DNA of 64,000 bases from Caprella mutica (GCA_947561585.1 CANNZV010000128.1:62001-126000); one strand, 5' to 3'. Positions 11,400 to 23,984 are shown, counted from the stretch's first letter. Notes: generated from the letters alone by a model not told the origin. Translations and numbers: made by a program.

Positions 11400-11990
11400 A
11401 AATTTGTTATTTTTTTGATGTTCAGAGACATAAATATGTAGTAGGATAACGTCACCGTACTCGGACACTCACAGTACTCGGACACTCACAGTACTCGGAC
11501 AGTGGGTGTTAACATAGGACATGAACCAATCTGACCTGTAGAAATTACTTAGTGACCTAACATGTCCTGTATATTAACACCCACTTTACGAGTACTGTGA
11601 GAGTAAATAAGTGTCTGAGTACTGCAACGTTCTTTTGTTATAGATTCATAAAAAAATATGAAATTAGTTATCATTAAATTACGTATAATCTAAAATATTG
11701 CTTTAAAAGATTATAACTAAAAAGTTTGAAAATATAATATTTTGATAATAAGCATATTTAAATTACGCAACATTAAAGGCATTTGACAAATTAATACTTA
11801 ATATATACACTATTTAAATCTTAACAAAATAGAGTGTTCGCTCATCATATACAGACAAACACAGTGAAGAATTAATTAATAATTATTTAAATAGCAATGA
11901 TTCTTATATCCATATTATTTCAATTTAAATACTTTTATTGAATAACTTTCTCTTAGAAAAGATTAATACTATTAATTATTTCATGAAAAA
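11400..11990 (-). repeat. HBR tail in inverted orientation
   Basis: Read on the minus strand this is the HBR tail: the CAATTTAAATTGAAATAATA-like block (about 11920-11940), the CATTAAAGGCATTTGACAAA block as seen on the plus strand (about 11772), then the palindrome (AACATAGGACATG at about 11510, GGACCTGT...CATGTCC to about 11568) and 17-bp units at 11455-11505. It faces unit 5, so two units meet head-on. Confidence 0.65.
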
Positions 11991-12056
11991 GTAGGACAAA
12001 CAAAATAATTTGTTTAAACTTGATTGGTGAGAAACTATTTGAAATCTATTTATGAT

Positions 12057-12640
12057 AAAGTAGGTTTTAAGTGTACAAACACCATCAATAATATTACATG
12101 TAACAATAATTAAAGAGAAGTGTATTGTACAATTCAACTTTAGAGAGATGACACTAGACTCTTTGGACTGATAGTATTTAACAGAACATTAATTTTATTA
12201 TAAATTTCAAGAAACTATGAGATTTCATATTATTTATTTCTTTATCATAATCAATGAAAATAATAATTTAAAATATAATAAAATCATAAGAAATGAATTG
12301 TTAAATTATAAAATGATTTAGTAGAAGGGTAACTACTCGGTTTTTACGAATGATCTAAATATGTATACATTTCAAATCTTCTTTTCATATTAATTAAATA
12401 GAACTATTATTTGATTACCATACTTTCAAAACTTATTAATGAAACTAGTGACGTGTTACTGGTATTAAGTAAGTAGTAAATTAAAATAATTTGCATATAA
12501 GAGTTTACAGTTTAATAATTTGTGTCACTCTTCACTGTGATGAACGTACTCTCTATTTGGAAACTATTAAATATTGTATGATTTAAGTTAAATGCAGTTA
12601 AAGAGTTAATTGACTTTACTTCTATTTATTAACAATCATC
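12057..12640 (+). repeat. HBR unit 5
   Basis: Block a (TTTTAAGTGTACAAACACC) is at 12065. Block b (TTGGACTGATAGTATTTAAC) ends at 12185. GAAGGGTAACTACTCGGTTT follows at about 12313. The TAAATT..AATAATTTGCATATAAGA block is near 12480, then TTCACTGTGATGAACGTACT (12533) and ATATTGTATGATTTAAG. Confidence 0.65.
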
Positions 12641-12644
12641 TATT

Positions 12645-12697
12645 GTTAAGGAATTAAGTAAGTATTTCAATTATTATGATTGAAATACTTAATTAAT
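12645..12697. repeat. Perfect AT-rich hairpin
   Basis: TAAGTATTTCAAT and ATTGAAATACTTA form 13 perfect pairs, extended by flanking TTAA pairs, around a short loop (TATTATG). There is no evidence of expression. It could be a MITE remnant or a small hairpin RNA. Confidence 0.5.
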
Positions 12698-12699
12698 AG

Positions 12700-13940
12700 T
12701 TAGGAACTTGTAACATTTCTGATCATGTATAAATTAAACAGGACTCGTAATAGTATGCTTTAATTGGGATGTTTATTAGCAAGTCAGGTTTTACTAAAAG
12801 AACTATCGACGTAAAACTGTTCGATGTATATGCAATTGCTATAGGAAGCCATTACCACTAGCCTGGTAAATTTGAATGATTTATTGTGTGTTATCTCTAT
12901 CTGCAGTGAGTAGAAAAACAACTTTGGATAGTACTATCAGTACCTTAACAGAAGTTTATTCACTCACTGGAAGGTTGAACTCTCCAATTCACCCTTTAAA
13001 TACCTTTGACGTCTAGTTAACGTGTTCATAATTCACGATAGTCTCCTGAAGACTGGTTGGTTGGACCAAGTTCAGTCGGACTTGTCCAAGCCAAGAGGGC
13101 GTTGTGAGATGGCTACTCAAACCCTTGTTTATTTAAACCCTTGGTTTACTCAACCCCTAGTTTATTTAAAACTTGTGTTGTGTTTATTTAAAGACTTGTG
13201 CCTAAGTCTTAGAACTTTGTACTGTTCGAACTTTATTCTGATTACAATCATTTAGAACTTTCCTTGTGTTTAATTTATTTCCCTGAAATCTTTATACACC
13301 ATTTGTCAGTTTAATAGAATTCAATCAATTACCTCCAAATCTCTTCAAGTTAAGATAATAATTATAAAAGAACCCGGAGACTTATTTTGCTCAATGGGAT
13401 AAGTTTATTAACAAGCCTCGCCTACCTAGAAAATAGGTGATAATTATCTATCAGTCTCATATAAAAAAGGGCAATTTAACACTATTTAAATTGCTCATAA
13501 CTTTTTTATTGAAAAATACATTTAGATAAACTTTGTAGCAATGAATACGTTTAGATATTAGGTATCGAAATATCGACTTATAATTTTCCAAGAGTAAGTG
13601 AATAGTCAACTGTAATGGATGTCGTAACACCTAATTTTTCTCCCCGTACGAATAGCATAGGAATATTTCGCCGATATTCTTAAAAGGAACCCAACTCGCT
13701 TCACTTTGGTGGTACATTATTTTTAAAAATTTAAATATTTTATTACACAAAGATGTGGTTATTCAGAACATTTCTTTTAAACCTCATTAGTCCGTCACCA
13801 ATCAATTTTAATAAAAGAAATTCTTCTTTGATGAAAACAACTAAAAAACAAATATGATATATAATTTCCTTACAATTTCTCCATTGTTGTAGTTTATGTT
13901 TTCATCATTTTGCTGAAAACAACAGGAAATTCGATTGTAG
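12700..13940. other. No gene recognised
   Basis: A 77-codon frame at 13022-13255 has a CCCTTG/TTTATTTAAAC repeated texture and no known motif. The rest is AT-rich. GAGGTTTAAA/TTTAAA patches resemble simple-sequence decay. Confidence 0.35.
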
Positions 13941-15473
13941 GTATATATTTGTTTCTATATATTTGTTTCTATATATTTGTTTCTATATATTTGTTTCTAT
14001 ATATTTGTTTCTATATATTTGTTTCTATATATTTGTTTCTATATATTTGTTTCTATATATTTGTTTCTATATATTTGTTTCTATATATTTGTTTCTATAT
14101 ATTTGTTTCTATATATTTGTTTCTATATATTTGTTTCTATATATTTGTTTCTATATATTTGTTTCTATATATTTGTTTCTATATATTTGTTTCTATATAT
14201 TTGTTTCTATATATTTGTTTCTATATATTTGTTTCTATATATTTGTTTCTATATATTTGTTTCTATATATTTGTTTCTATATATTTGTTTATATATATTT
14301 GTTTCTATATATTTGTTTCTATATATTTGTTTCTATATATTTGTTTCTATATATTTGTTTCTATATATTTGTTTCTATATATTTGTTTCTATATATTTGT
14401 TTCTATGTATTTGTTTCTATATATTTGTTTCTATATATTTGTTTCTATATATTTGTTTCTATATATTTGTTTCTATATATTTGTTTCTATATATTTGTTT
14501 CTATATATTTGTTTCTATATATTTGTTTCTATGTATTTGTTTCTATATATTTGTTTCTATATATTTGTTTCTATATATTTGTTTCTATATATTTGTTTCT
14601 ATATATTTGTTTCTATATATTTGTTTCTATATATTTGTTTCTATATATTTGTTTCTATATATTTGTTTCTATTTATTTGTTTCTATATATTTGTTTCTAT
14701 GTTTTTATTTCTTTATATTTGTTTCTATATATTTGTTTCTATGTTTTTATTTCTTTATATTTGTTTCTATATATTTGTTTCTATTTATTTGTTTCTATAT
14801 ATTTGTTTCTATGTTTTTATTTCTATATATTTGTTTCTATATATATGTTTCTATATATTTGTTTCTATATATTTGTTTCTATATATTTGTTTCTATACAT
14901 TTGTTTCTATATATTTGTTTCTATATATTTGTTTCTATGTATTTGTTTCTATATATTTGTTTCTATATATTTGTTTCTATATATATGTTTCTATATATTT
15001 GTTTCTATATATTTGTTTCTATATATTTGTTTCTATATATTTGTTTCTATATATTTGTTTCTATATATTTGTTTCTATATATTTGTTTCTATATATTTGT
15101 TTCTATTTATTTGTTTCTATATATTTGTTTCTATGTTTTTATTTCTTTATATTTGTTTCTATATATTTGTTTCTATGTTTTTATTTCTTTATATTTGTTT
15201 CTATATATTTGTTTCTATTTATTTGTTTCTATATATTTGTTTCTATGTTTTTATTTCTTTATATTTGTTTCTATATATTTGTTTCTATGTTTTTATTTCT
15301 TTATATTTGTTTCTATATATTTGTTTCGATTTATTTGTTTCTATATATTTGTTTCTATATATTTGTTTCTATATATTTGTTTCTATATATTTGTTTCTAT
15401 ATATTTGTTTCTATTTATTTGTTTCTATATATTTGTTTCTATGTTTTTATTTCTTTATATTGTTTCTATTTGC
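13941..15473 (+). repeat. 14-bp satellite, about 109 copies
   Basis: The unit TATATATTTGTTTC is repeated without interruption. In the 3' half a higher-order form appears that includes ATGTTTTTATTTCTTTATAT, itself repeated several times between 14690 and 15460. Since 14 is not a multiple of 3, 42 bases (14 codons) recreate the frame and all three forward frames stay open for about 500 codons. The resulting Phe/Tyr/Ile/Cys-rich frames are not genes. Confidence 0.95.
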
Positions 15474-15479
15474 TTCTCG

Positions 15480-16370
15480 TGATCAAATCAGTACAATAAT
15501 CGTTTTGTTGTAAGTCCAAAGAAAAATAAAGTCATTTCGACAAAAAAAACTTTTTTGTTGAATAATATTGGTAATATATATTTAAAAATCATAAAAGTAA
15601 TCATAAAAAGCTTTAATGAGGCCGATTATTCTAACTGTAAATTACAAGAAGAGTGTACAATTTTTTCTTCATTGTCATACAAGTGATTGGTAAATTATTG
15701 TTGTACAGAGAGTGTCAAAAACATATAAAAAAAACTCAACAGTTATTTTTTTTTTTTTAAAGAGAATATTTTTCCATCAAAACGATATATTCGTCTGTTA
15801 TTAGAGTTATGAATTGACACAAGTTCCCTAATCTCTACATCATACCGATACTGCTTATATTTCAATTAATATGTTTTCATTTCACTTAACTGTAATTACA
15901 ATTTTATTCATCATCTTATTTACATCATCCCATATACGACGCTTGGTGAGTTTTCGCAACAAAAAATATGTGTTTGCATGTTGCAACCTCTAGGTTGGGG
16001 CTACAACAAAATTACCATGTACTTTTTGTAATTTTAGAAAGTATCTTCTTTTAAAAACATATCTATACATATGTTCGATATTTCCCTTTAGTCTAGCTTA
16101 TTGGATTTAAGTTTCGAGGAGCCTCTATTTATTGAAAATAAGGAAAAACATTTTCTTCTATTCTATTCTATTCTAATATTTCAATATATTTCATTAATGG
16201 ATGCAAAAAATAATCTCTGTGTGAAATATTAAGCCTTCAAGTTCTCAACATTCTAATGCGATAAAGAACTTTGGTGCTGTTTCAAACTTACCGACTTTTC
16301 TATATTTTGAAACTTAGTACTATAGTCTAACGGATGTACAGTGCCTACTGAGTTTAATTTGTCATACACA
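15480..16370. other. AT-rich sequence, no gene seen
   Basis: No motif was recognised. AGGTTGGGGCTACAACAAAA at about 15992 and short TTCTATTC runs near 16157 are the only textured parts. Confidence 0.4.
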
Positions 16371-17180
16371 ATTATATACCGGATGAACAATTATATACCG
16401 GACGTGCTGCCCCCAAAACCCCTGCCAAGTCATTGAACTATCATAAAATGTGCAGTACTACAAACTAGCGGGAACAAAAAACTAAGTAACTGACATTTAT
16501 GGTGAGAGTTTCAGACCGAAATTTCCCAACCTCCACTATCAATCTTTTTTCTGTACTTCTTCAGTTCCAAACACTAAGCTATAAGAGCAAAAACTAGCTA
16601 CAAGTGTCCACACTATACCTGACTATATTTAATAGTGTTTGCAAACTCTTACAGGTACCAAAGAATCCATTATTAGCTGATAAACTCTTTGATTGTGACT
16701 GGGATGTTATTGAACTAGTTTTTCATCAAAAATAACGGATAAGAAACCTAATAAATAATATTTTTAAACCAAAAAAATTCCACCATGGTTAAATGCTAGC
16801 ATTGTAAATTCCACTACAGAAGATTCCATCATTTTGAATTGAAAAGTTACTCCATATATTTCATTTCAGATTCTGTGGAAAGATGTCATGAAATGTTAAA
16901 TGAATATGGTTAGGATAGCGGTTCAGTTGAGGGGGTTTGGGAGTTGGGGTGTTTGCCTCTCCGGTATGGTTTGATAGTGAAGAATGTACACTGTAACCCA
17001 TGGTTCTCGGATTTTTCGGTCTGGGAATATTCGCTCTCAGGTATAAATAAAATTTATGAATTAGAATTATCGGGGGGCGATCCACCCCCCGAATCCCCCT
17101 GCCAGGTCCTTAAACATTCATGAAGTGCAGTTGGATATAGCAAACTATTTGATACAGCAAACTACATAACAGTTATTTAT
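16370..17180. repeat. Dispersed GACCGAATA/GGGGG repeat
   Basis: Words such as CTGCCAGGTCCTTAAACATT, CCCCCCGAATCCCCCTGCC, a reversed GACCGGAATATTC motif and CATTCATGAAGTGCAG recur at 40310-40500 and 57120-57235. A short inverted pair CGGGGGGCGATCCACCCCCCG lies at about 17069. The repeat has no coding capacity and ends where the Tc1-like arm starts. Confidence 0.5.
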
Positions 17181-17359
17181 GTTGAGAGGTCATTCTAATA
17201 CCAAAATTTCCTGCCACCGTAACTCATCTATAAACTGCGTCCATCGCTTTATTGCAGATCACTATTTTGTGAGTAATTTTAATAATATTGATTGTACAGT
17301 AGAGAAACTTTGGTCACTGGAAGATTGCTTCTATGTTAGTATCTTGCTGAAATATTTTT

Positions 17360-17965
17360 TTGAATCCATGAGAAAATTGAAAAGTTATGAACGTTTATGT
17401 ATTTTGAAGGCATTTTAACTGTCCATCGCTTCATTGCAGCTCTGTGAAAAAGCCAAAAAATGGGCGATTAACTTCTACGGAGAGGGTAAAATTGTAGCAG
17501 GTCCTGCAGAAGGGAGGACTCTTCTATATTTAGCTTTATAACTTAGAAGGGTTAGGAGAACAATAGTTTTTTTTGTGGAAAATCCCGACACAAACCCAAG
17601 GAGAGATGAGGTTACGAGAAAAAGAATTTCCCCTCGAAATATGCGAGAAATACGCGGGCAGATCATAGGGAAGCTAAATGACACTAGTGCCTCCATTTCT
17701 GACAAGGCTGTCATTGGTCTCAAGTCAAAACAGTCCTAATGTAATGTCTCAAATGAAACGGTCAGAAATGCTCAATGGGGCCTAAGACCACAGAACAAGG
17801 CAATCAAGTCATGACATTCTCTCACTTGATGCCCAGAGATATGAGGAAAGAAGTTTTACCCCCTTAAAGCATGAGATTGTGCGAAATAATGCAAGAAAAT
17901 CATCTTTTGCCAACGAGATAATTGCTAACAATTAGGCCAAGGGATCAAGTACTCAACAAAAGAGG
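17360..17965 (+). pseudogene. Decayed Tc1-like transposase, plus copy
   Basis: The frame encodes an N-terminal DNA-binding region of Tc1/Tc3 type: a helix-turn-helix-like stretch followed by NPDTNPRRDE and, after stops, a second helix-turn-helix region (SNETVRNAQ). Stops interrupt it at several places (for example after LLYLAL and SKQS), and no catalytic Asp motif is visible on this strand. It faces the minus copy. The family assignment rests on motif order and is moderately secure. Confidence 0.45.
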
Positions 17966-18660
17966 CAATGTAGGATTGGATTGTTAGGTTTACACCCTCT
18001 GGTACTCGGAAAGGGCCAATCAACGTTTCACCAATGATGCCCGCATAAAACATAAAGCCACAGCCTCTTCGTTGACGACGAAACCAGTGTGGATAAACAG
18101 CTCCAGTAGGATCCAAACTTTAACCCATCCATCCAGACAATAAAGGGTGGCTCTTTTCTCATCTGTTAAAAGAACAAGTAGGAAGTTTGTTTTCATATAA
18201 TTCTGTGTACATCTAATGCCTTTTTCCTTTTGGGTCTTGTCCACAGGAGGCCTGGAAATGGGCTCCACGTTCCTTGTCGTCTCATTTAAGACACTGTTTG
18301 GACGAATAACTAATGACAGCCTTGTCGAAAATAGCCGCACTAGTGTTATTTGGCTGCCTTATAACCTGCCTGGGTAGTTTTCGCATATTTCGAGGAGAAA
18401 AAGCTTCTCCTCGTACCCTCATCTCTCCTTGGATTGGTGTCGGGATCTTCCACAACAGAAACTATGTTTCTCTTATCCCTCCCAAATTCATTAGCTAAAT
18501 ATAGAAGGTTCTTCCCTTCTGCAGGACCTGCTACAAATTTTACCCTCTCCGTAGAAGTTAATCGCCCATTCTTTGACCTTTTCACAGAGCTGCAATAAAG
18601 CGATGGACAGTTAAATGCCTTCAAAATACATAAACGTTCATAACTTTCCAATCTTCTCAT
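17925..18660 (-). pseudogene. Decayed Tc1-like transposase, minus copy
   Basis: Translation on the minus strand gives a Tc3-type helix-turn-helix segment (18640-18380; NGRLTSTERVKF, FGRDKRNI, DPDTNPRRDE) and then, in another frame, LLTDEKRATLYCLDGW at about 18180-18120. That matches the first catalytic block of Tc1 transposases (TDEK...DGP-DGW). The second Asp block and the DD34E Glu are not recognisable. Frameshifts separate the pieces, so it is dead. Confidence 0.55.
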
Positions 18661-18799
18661 GGATTCAAAAAATATTTCAGCAAGATACTAACATAGAAGC
18701 AATCTTCCAGTGACTAAAGTTTCACTTTTGTACGATCAATATTATTAAAATTACTCACAAAATAGTGATCTGCGATAAAACGATGGACGCAGTTTAGTC

Positions 18800-19920
18800 A
18801 ATGAAATGTATGTTTTCAACATGGGTGATACTTATCGCCTTTATTTATTTAACCGATAAAATGGTGTGTTACAACCAAAATTCATTTTTACAAATCAATT
18901 TTATGTAATGTTATACTCAATGTAAATCAAATCCATGGATATTGCAGTGTGGAGCTTTCTGTGGTAAGATTTTCCGTGGGTAAATTTATCTAACAACATA
19001 TTAAATTACAATCAAGATAACATCTACCTTATCTTATCTATAATCATTATTCTAATCTCAAGTCACCTAACAAAGGATGGCGATAAGAAAGATAACAGAT
19101 AGAGTTTAACGAACATATCTCCTAACTTCACTGACAAGTTCTTCGCCATTAACTGTCAGTAGTTAAATAGCCCATAATTCCTTGTGTTAAATCATTTTAT
19201 GTATTGTTTTATTCTTTTTTTATCATTTAATTAATAAATCTGAAAAGAAGTTAAAAACAAAAGAAAGAAGTTAAACAGCCGCATAATAAAAATGAGTTTT
19301 CTGTTTTTATTGAACTCAATGAAGGAAAATTTACTTTAACCAGGTTCTACATAATTTACCACATATGGTACGTTCTGTAGTTAATAACTTTGAATATCAT
19401 TAGCATTGATAGTTGTAGTCAGGATGTTTTTTTAAATATAGGAGCTTTTGGTTTACTGAAATTCTGTTCACATAAAAATACAAAATAGAAGTAATACAAT
19501 TTTAAAATACGAGCAGTCTTATTCTTTGAAAGTCTATCAGTGACTTGTAGAATCTAGAAATAAAAAATATCATACCTATTTAAATAATATTTTAGATAAC
19601 ATAATATTGAAAAGGATGTAAAGAAAAATTGATTATCTTATTATTTTATAAAGCACCATTTTTATTTCCTTTTCAATAAAATTATAGAATCTGATAATTT
19701 AATGAATTTTATTAACATTCCATTTCAAGAATTTATAATTTGCAAAATTGAAGTGACAAGTTAACGAATGTAAAATCACGAAAAAGAAGCAATTCCAAAT
19801 TGTGCTATTTAGCTGTTATATTCTCTATAAGCTTTAACGGATGAGCTACAAAAAACACAATAGGTTCTGAAATTAATATTGAAATTAGAACCCATACAAT
19901 AAGAGAATATTTAACTTTTT
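18800..19920. other. AT-rich sequence, no gene seen
   Basis: No reading frame with homology, no tandem array and no clear inverted repeat was found. Confidence 0.4.
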
Positions 19921-19924
19921 TAAG

Positions 19925-20760
19925 TTCTTAGGTGCATGAACACCCTAAAAATTAATAATTTTGGGGATAAGGATGGAACCACTAAAGAAATCACCTTCTA
20001 TGAATCGTAAACAGTAGACCCTTTTTAACTGGGAGTATTTATCAAGAAATTAAAATATAAACAATTCTTTAAATTTCTTTAATTGGATTGAAATTATATC
20101 TATCTTAGTATCTTTATCAATAATTCATTTAAAAATAAATAAATTCATTTGGATTGAACTTTGAAATTATAATATAATTGATTAGAAGGGTAACTATCTT
20201 AATTTTCATGAGTATTCTGAAGAATATAATTTCCAAAACACTTTTCCATGTCAATTAAATTGAACTAGGTTTTGTTATTCATACTTATAAAATTCAATAA
20301 AGAAACTCATTTTTCTATCATTGACACTACTGATATGAGATGGTTATTAACAAGATAGTCTATAAATTCCAATAAAATGGGTGTAACAATTATTGATGAT
20401 TATTTTTCTCTTTTTTTATGTGCGTACACTTTATTTTGGTAAGATTTATATATTGTATAATTTAAATATTAATTTGCCCAATGCCTTTAATGTAAAAATA
20501 CCTTTAATGTAATATGTTTATTATCAAAATATTATAGTTTCAAATTTATATTATTTTAACTCCAGTATTATGGATTATATGTAGTTTAATAATATCCAAT
20601 TTCATAGAAATCAATACAGGGGAACGTAGCAGTAATCAGACACTTATTTACTCTCACAGTACTCGTAAAGTGGGTGTTAACATACAGGACATGTTAGGTC
20701 ACTAAGTAATTTCTAAAGTTCGGATTGAATCCTGACCTGTTCTAAAGCCCATTTGTCGAA
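19925..20760 (+). repeat. HBR unit 6, decayed core and left half of the palindrome
   Basis: Block a is degenerate (TTAGGTGCATGAACACCCTA, from 19929). Block b is degenerate (AACTGGGAGTATTTATCAAG). GAAGGGTAACTATCTTAATT lies at about 20186. Then come the GATAGTCTATAAATTCCAAT block, the TTTGGTAAGATTTATATATT block and the CAAATTTATATTATTTTAAC block. CAGACACTTATTTACTCTCA through ACATACAGGACATG ends the unit at about 20692. The right palindrome arm and 17-bp array are missing. Confidence 0.65.
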
Positions 20761-22050
20761 ATTATGTAGCAATGTGTTATAACAGATCATTAATTAACTT
20801 TTACAAATTAATTGTATGAGAAAAAATAGCAGTTTTCCTTAAAAATGATTATAGTGTCAGTTATCCTTACATCAATTACTGCATATTATATCGAGACGAG
20901 CTCCAACGAACATATTAATAAATTTTATTTTCTACAAAAAGTAAATTCGACTACATGTAAAACTTACGACCTACCTCATACTAAATCATTTTTACAAAAA
21001 ACCTGAAATGTTACTTGCTGACTCATTATGCAGTTTTGAAAATGTAGATCATTATTGAACAGTTCCTCACCATCATAAAACTATAAAAGTTAACAACTTT
21101 GTTCTAGCTTTTAAAGGATATTTGTAACACAAAGACAATCAATGTTTTTAGGCCCTAAGATTCTCCATGATAACCACATCAAATATTCAACTGTCGAACT
21201 CTGAATTCTTTTGCACAGAAAATTAAGAAACACCTTCTTCCTCAATGATTAGTTTGATATTGCACGCATTTTTTGAATTAATTTGTAATACTGCTGTATA
21301 TCTAATATGAAATTTACATATATAAATTTAACTTAGAATTGTACAATGTTCATATCTATTTGCTTTCGTGAATAATATTATACACAGTTAGGCACATCAA
21401 TAAAACAATTTATTCGTTAAAGTTACTAAAACAAGTGGAGCTAAAATTTATGAATATACTCATCACGTCCTTTGATGATCATTGGCTTTTAGGGCAAACT
21501 ATATAATAAACAAAAATATTAGGTAGGCTTTTGAAAACAAAAACATAAAATAAAATCAATCAATCATACCTTGTAAAACAAGGGACAACTGCCAACCAGA
21601 ACATGTCGCCTCTATGCTACAACATTAACCAATTTAGAGATCGACTGATACTCCTCTGTGTGCTTGTGGTTAAATAACCACACAAAGTACATGTTAACGG
21701 GTTTACATGATTTATTGATTATTATTAACAGGTTTATTATTTATTATCGTCTGTTCATTGTTTATAAAGAGATAGACATTCATCTTTCTGTGCAGTCTAT
21801 TATTCTCAAAAAATAATTAGTATGATACTACGAAAAACACCAAACTGGTTCGAAATGGGATAGTAAAAGTGTAAATTATGAAATATTCTTAAATCTTTGT
21901 AAAGAGAAAAATAATTAGATTATTATTATCTATAATGTTACACCTTAATCTTTTTCAATAGAATTTAAAAATATATCAGATAATTCAATTACATGATTTT
22001 GTTACTCTTTCCCTATATATTTTTCTTCGATTAAAGACGCTATTTAGAAA
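20760..22050. other. AT-rich sequence, no gene seen
   Basis: The only structured part is a short hairpin around 21667-21690 (GTGGTTA-AA-TAACCAC). No coding region is recognised. Confidence 0.4.
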
Positions 22051-22405
22051 TTAAAATAAGGTTTAACTATTTTACATTGAATATTATATATTCACGAATG
22101 TTCATATGTATTTAGTTGCAAATATCTTTGTTATATTTTACCTAACTTATTATTTCGTACAATTACGTGAGTAAGTTATGTAATTATTTAGAAATTTCCA
22201 TTAAAATATTGATTAATAATAATAATAATCGGAGATTGTTTACCATCATTAGCGTTTCTTTAATTCTGTTAAAGAAAACTTTCAAAGTTTAAATCCCTAA
22301 GTGAACTATTTTTCTGACCTTACAGCGACTACTAGATCCGTATAGCGACCTCTTTTTCAGGAAAACATTCTGTCTTTGTACGAGCTTTACCTGTATATTT
22401 AATTG
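22050..22405. repeat. Dispersed repeat shared with 1279-1640
   Basis: This copy carries the same ordered blocks described for 1279-1640 and lacks the satellite element, so it approximates the pre-insertion state of the 0.3-1.6 kb region. Confidence 0.55.
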
Positions 22406-22434
22406 AATGATAAATAATTTTATTGAATTTCATG

Positions 22435-22745
22435 AATCCATAGAGAGGAACGTCGCACTACTCAGACACTTATTTATTCTCACAGTACTCGTAAAGTGGG
22501 TGTTAACATACAGGACATGTTAGGTCACTAAGTAATTTCTAAAGGTCAGATTGGTTCATGTCCTATGTTAACACCCACTGTCCGAGTACTGTGAGTGTCC
22601 GAGTACTGTGAGTGTCCGAGTACTGTGAGTGTCCGAGTACTGAGAGTGTTCGAGTACTGTGACGTTATCCTACTGCATATTTATGACTGTGAACACCAAC
22701 AAAATAACGAATGATAATATCATAAATTTAAATTCTATTAAACAG
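22435..22745 (+). repeat. Complete HBR palindrome plus 17-bp array
   Basis: The arms CTCACAGTACTCG, AGTGGGTGTTAACAT, GGACATG (22481-22519) and CATGTCC, ATGTTAACACCCACT, CGAGTACTGTGAG (22557-22597) form an approximately 40-bp imperfect stem with a loop of about 38 bases. Four to five 17-bp units follow to about 22663, then GTTATCCTACTGCATATTTA. Next comes GTGAACACCAACAAAA, which resembles the start of another block a. Confidence 0.75.
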
Positions 22746-22796
22746 ATATTTTGAATTTATTCTCGATTTTGAAATAAGAACATACAATAGATTTGT

Positions 22797-22890
22797 TGGT
22801 CGTTCAATTAATCACCGGTCATTATACCCCATACTATTTGATCCCCGGTCAATTGGTTCCCAGTCACTTGATTCCCAGTTATATTTTATG
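22797..22890 (+). repeat. Short iteron array (GGTCAATTGRTTCCC type)
   Basis: Repeated words CCGGTCATTATACCCC, GATCCCCGGTCAATTG, GTTCCCAGTCACTTG and ATTCCCAGT have about a 16-base period. An inverted array of the same words lies at 37235-37310, too far away to be its partner. It is probably one surviving end of an iteron-TIR element. Confidence 0.5.
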
Positions 22891-22899
22891 TTTGCTTAT

Positions 22900-23818
22900 A
22901 CACTACGAGTCAGAAAAAGCGAGTACTAAATTAAAATCGCCATAACTTTAACAAAAACCATCTCATATTCCTGCGGTTTTCTTTGACTAATGCAGATTTT
23001 TTTCAGCTATAAACACATTTTTCGTTTTTTTTTTATATTCTCAATAGTTTTTATACAGGGTGGTATAAGTAGAGAGTGGTGAAATTTCTCTTGCGTGAGA
23101 TAAGTAATTGTTAACGAAAATCAGAATGGGTTTACAGTATTTACTTAGTTTTAATGAAGAAATAATTGCATATTATGAAAATGAAAAGTGAAACATTATT
23201 TACCCAAAATAATCATTGTATCCCATTTTTTTCAATGAATCTTTGTGACCATTTTATGACTGCTTTCATTGATTTTTTGATCATATCAGAACTAGCTTTC
23301 AAGAAATTCACACCAAGCGTTATCCATTCTCTTGATTGATTCAGATTATCAGGCGGGAAAGAGATTTGCAAATAAGTGAAATAACAATACAAAAATAACT
23401 GCAATAATTTAAATCTGGGCTCCTCGGAGGCCATTCAATGGCATGACCATTGGCAGTTACACGGTATTCAAAAATTTCTCCAGTCGATCTTTGACAAGTG
23501 TTCTGTGTACCTACTAAGGTATCATGCACCCTGCATCCACCATACTCGATTCAGAAGTTCTCCATAAATATGTCTTAATTTCAGAATTATCCGCTGATTC
23601 AACATAAGGGTTCTCAGAATCATGCTAATTTTCGGAGATAAAACCTACTCTATTGAGAAACAAGGTTTAAAATAAGCTCGCGCAAGAGTAGTTATAGCTG
23701 ATAAAAATATGCAGAAGGCAAAAATATACACACGAAGATTAGATGGGTCTTGTTAAAGTTATGGCGACTTTAATTTCGTAGCAGCTTCTTTTGGATCGTA
23801 CTGTATACTTAACATACA
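22900..23818. mobile_element. TIR element with decayed mariner-like transposase
   Basis: The segment 22900-22957 (TACACTACGAGTC then AATTAAAATCGCCATAACTTTAAC) is inverted at 23750-23818 (GTTAAAGTTATGGCGACTTTAATT then CGTACTGTA). This gives TIRs of about 55 bp and a total length near 0.9 kb. A transposase remnant lies inside on the minus strand. A mariner-like TACAGGGTGGTATAAGTAGA end at 23055 may mark a nested fragment. Confidence 0.6.
23213..23600 (-). pseudogene. Mariner-like transposase C-terminal remnant
   Basis: On the minus strand, NGHAIEWPPRSPDLN at about 23450-23410 is the conserved WPxxSPDLxP segment that precedes the third catalytic residue of Tc1/mariner transposases. It is followed in a shifted frame by a helical C-terminal tail ending IEKNGIQ at 23213. 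The third acidic residue is not in frame, and the first two catalytic blocks are not visible. It is dead and truncated. Confidence 0.6.
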
Positions 23819-23984
23819 ATAATTTATTACGATCTTTATTTCTATAACTACTATTTAAATAATGAGTATCGGCACCTACCATTTAAATAGTAAATAAAAC
23901 TTTTGAAACTAGTTGACAACTACTGTTTATATAGCAAACTTTTGAATATAATGAAAAAAAATAACAGAATTCAAACATCTAGAA

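Larger units (their letters stand above)
17205..18795. mobile_element. Two convergent Tc1-like copies forming a 1.6-kb inverted repeat
   Basis: The segment 17215-17715 on the plus strand and 18315-18795 on the minus strand are diverged copies of the same roughly 490-bp sequence. Examples are CTGTCCATCGCTTCATTGCA at about 17420 and the complement of TGCAATAAAGCGATGGACAG at about 18592. About 600 bases of non-duplicated transposase sequence lie between the arms. No intact TIRs were identified. If transcribed from either side, the RNA would fold into a long hairpin. Confidence 0.7.

Noticed and set aside
13910..15513. Three overlapping frames of about 500 codons
   Set aside because: They are reading frames of the 14-bp satellite, with no start context, domain or composition of a real protein.
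16861..17085. 74-codon minus frame in the GACCGAATA repeat
   Set aside because: It translates a dispersed non-coding repeat, and the other copies are not open.
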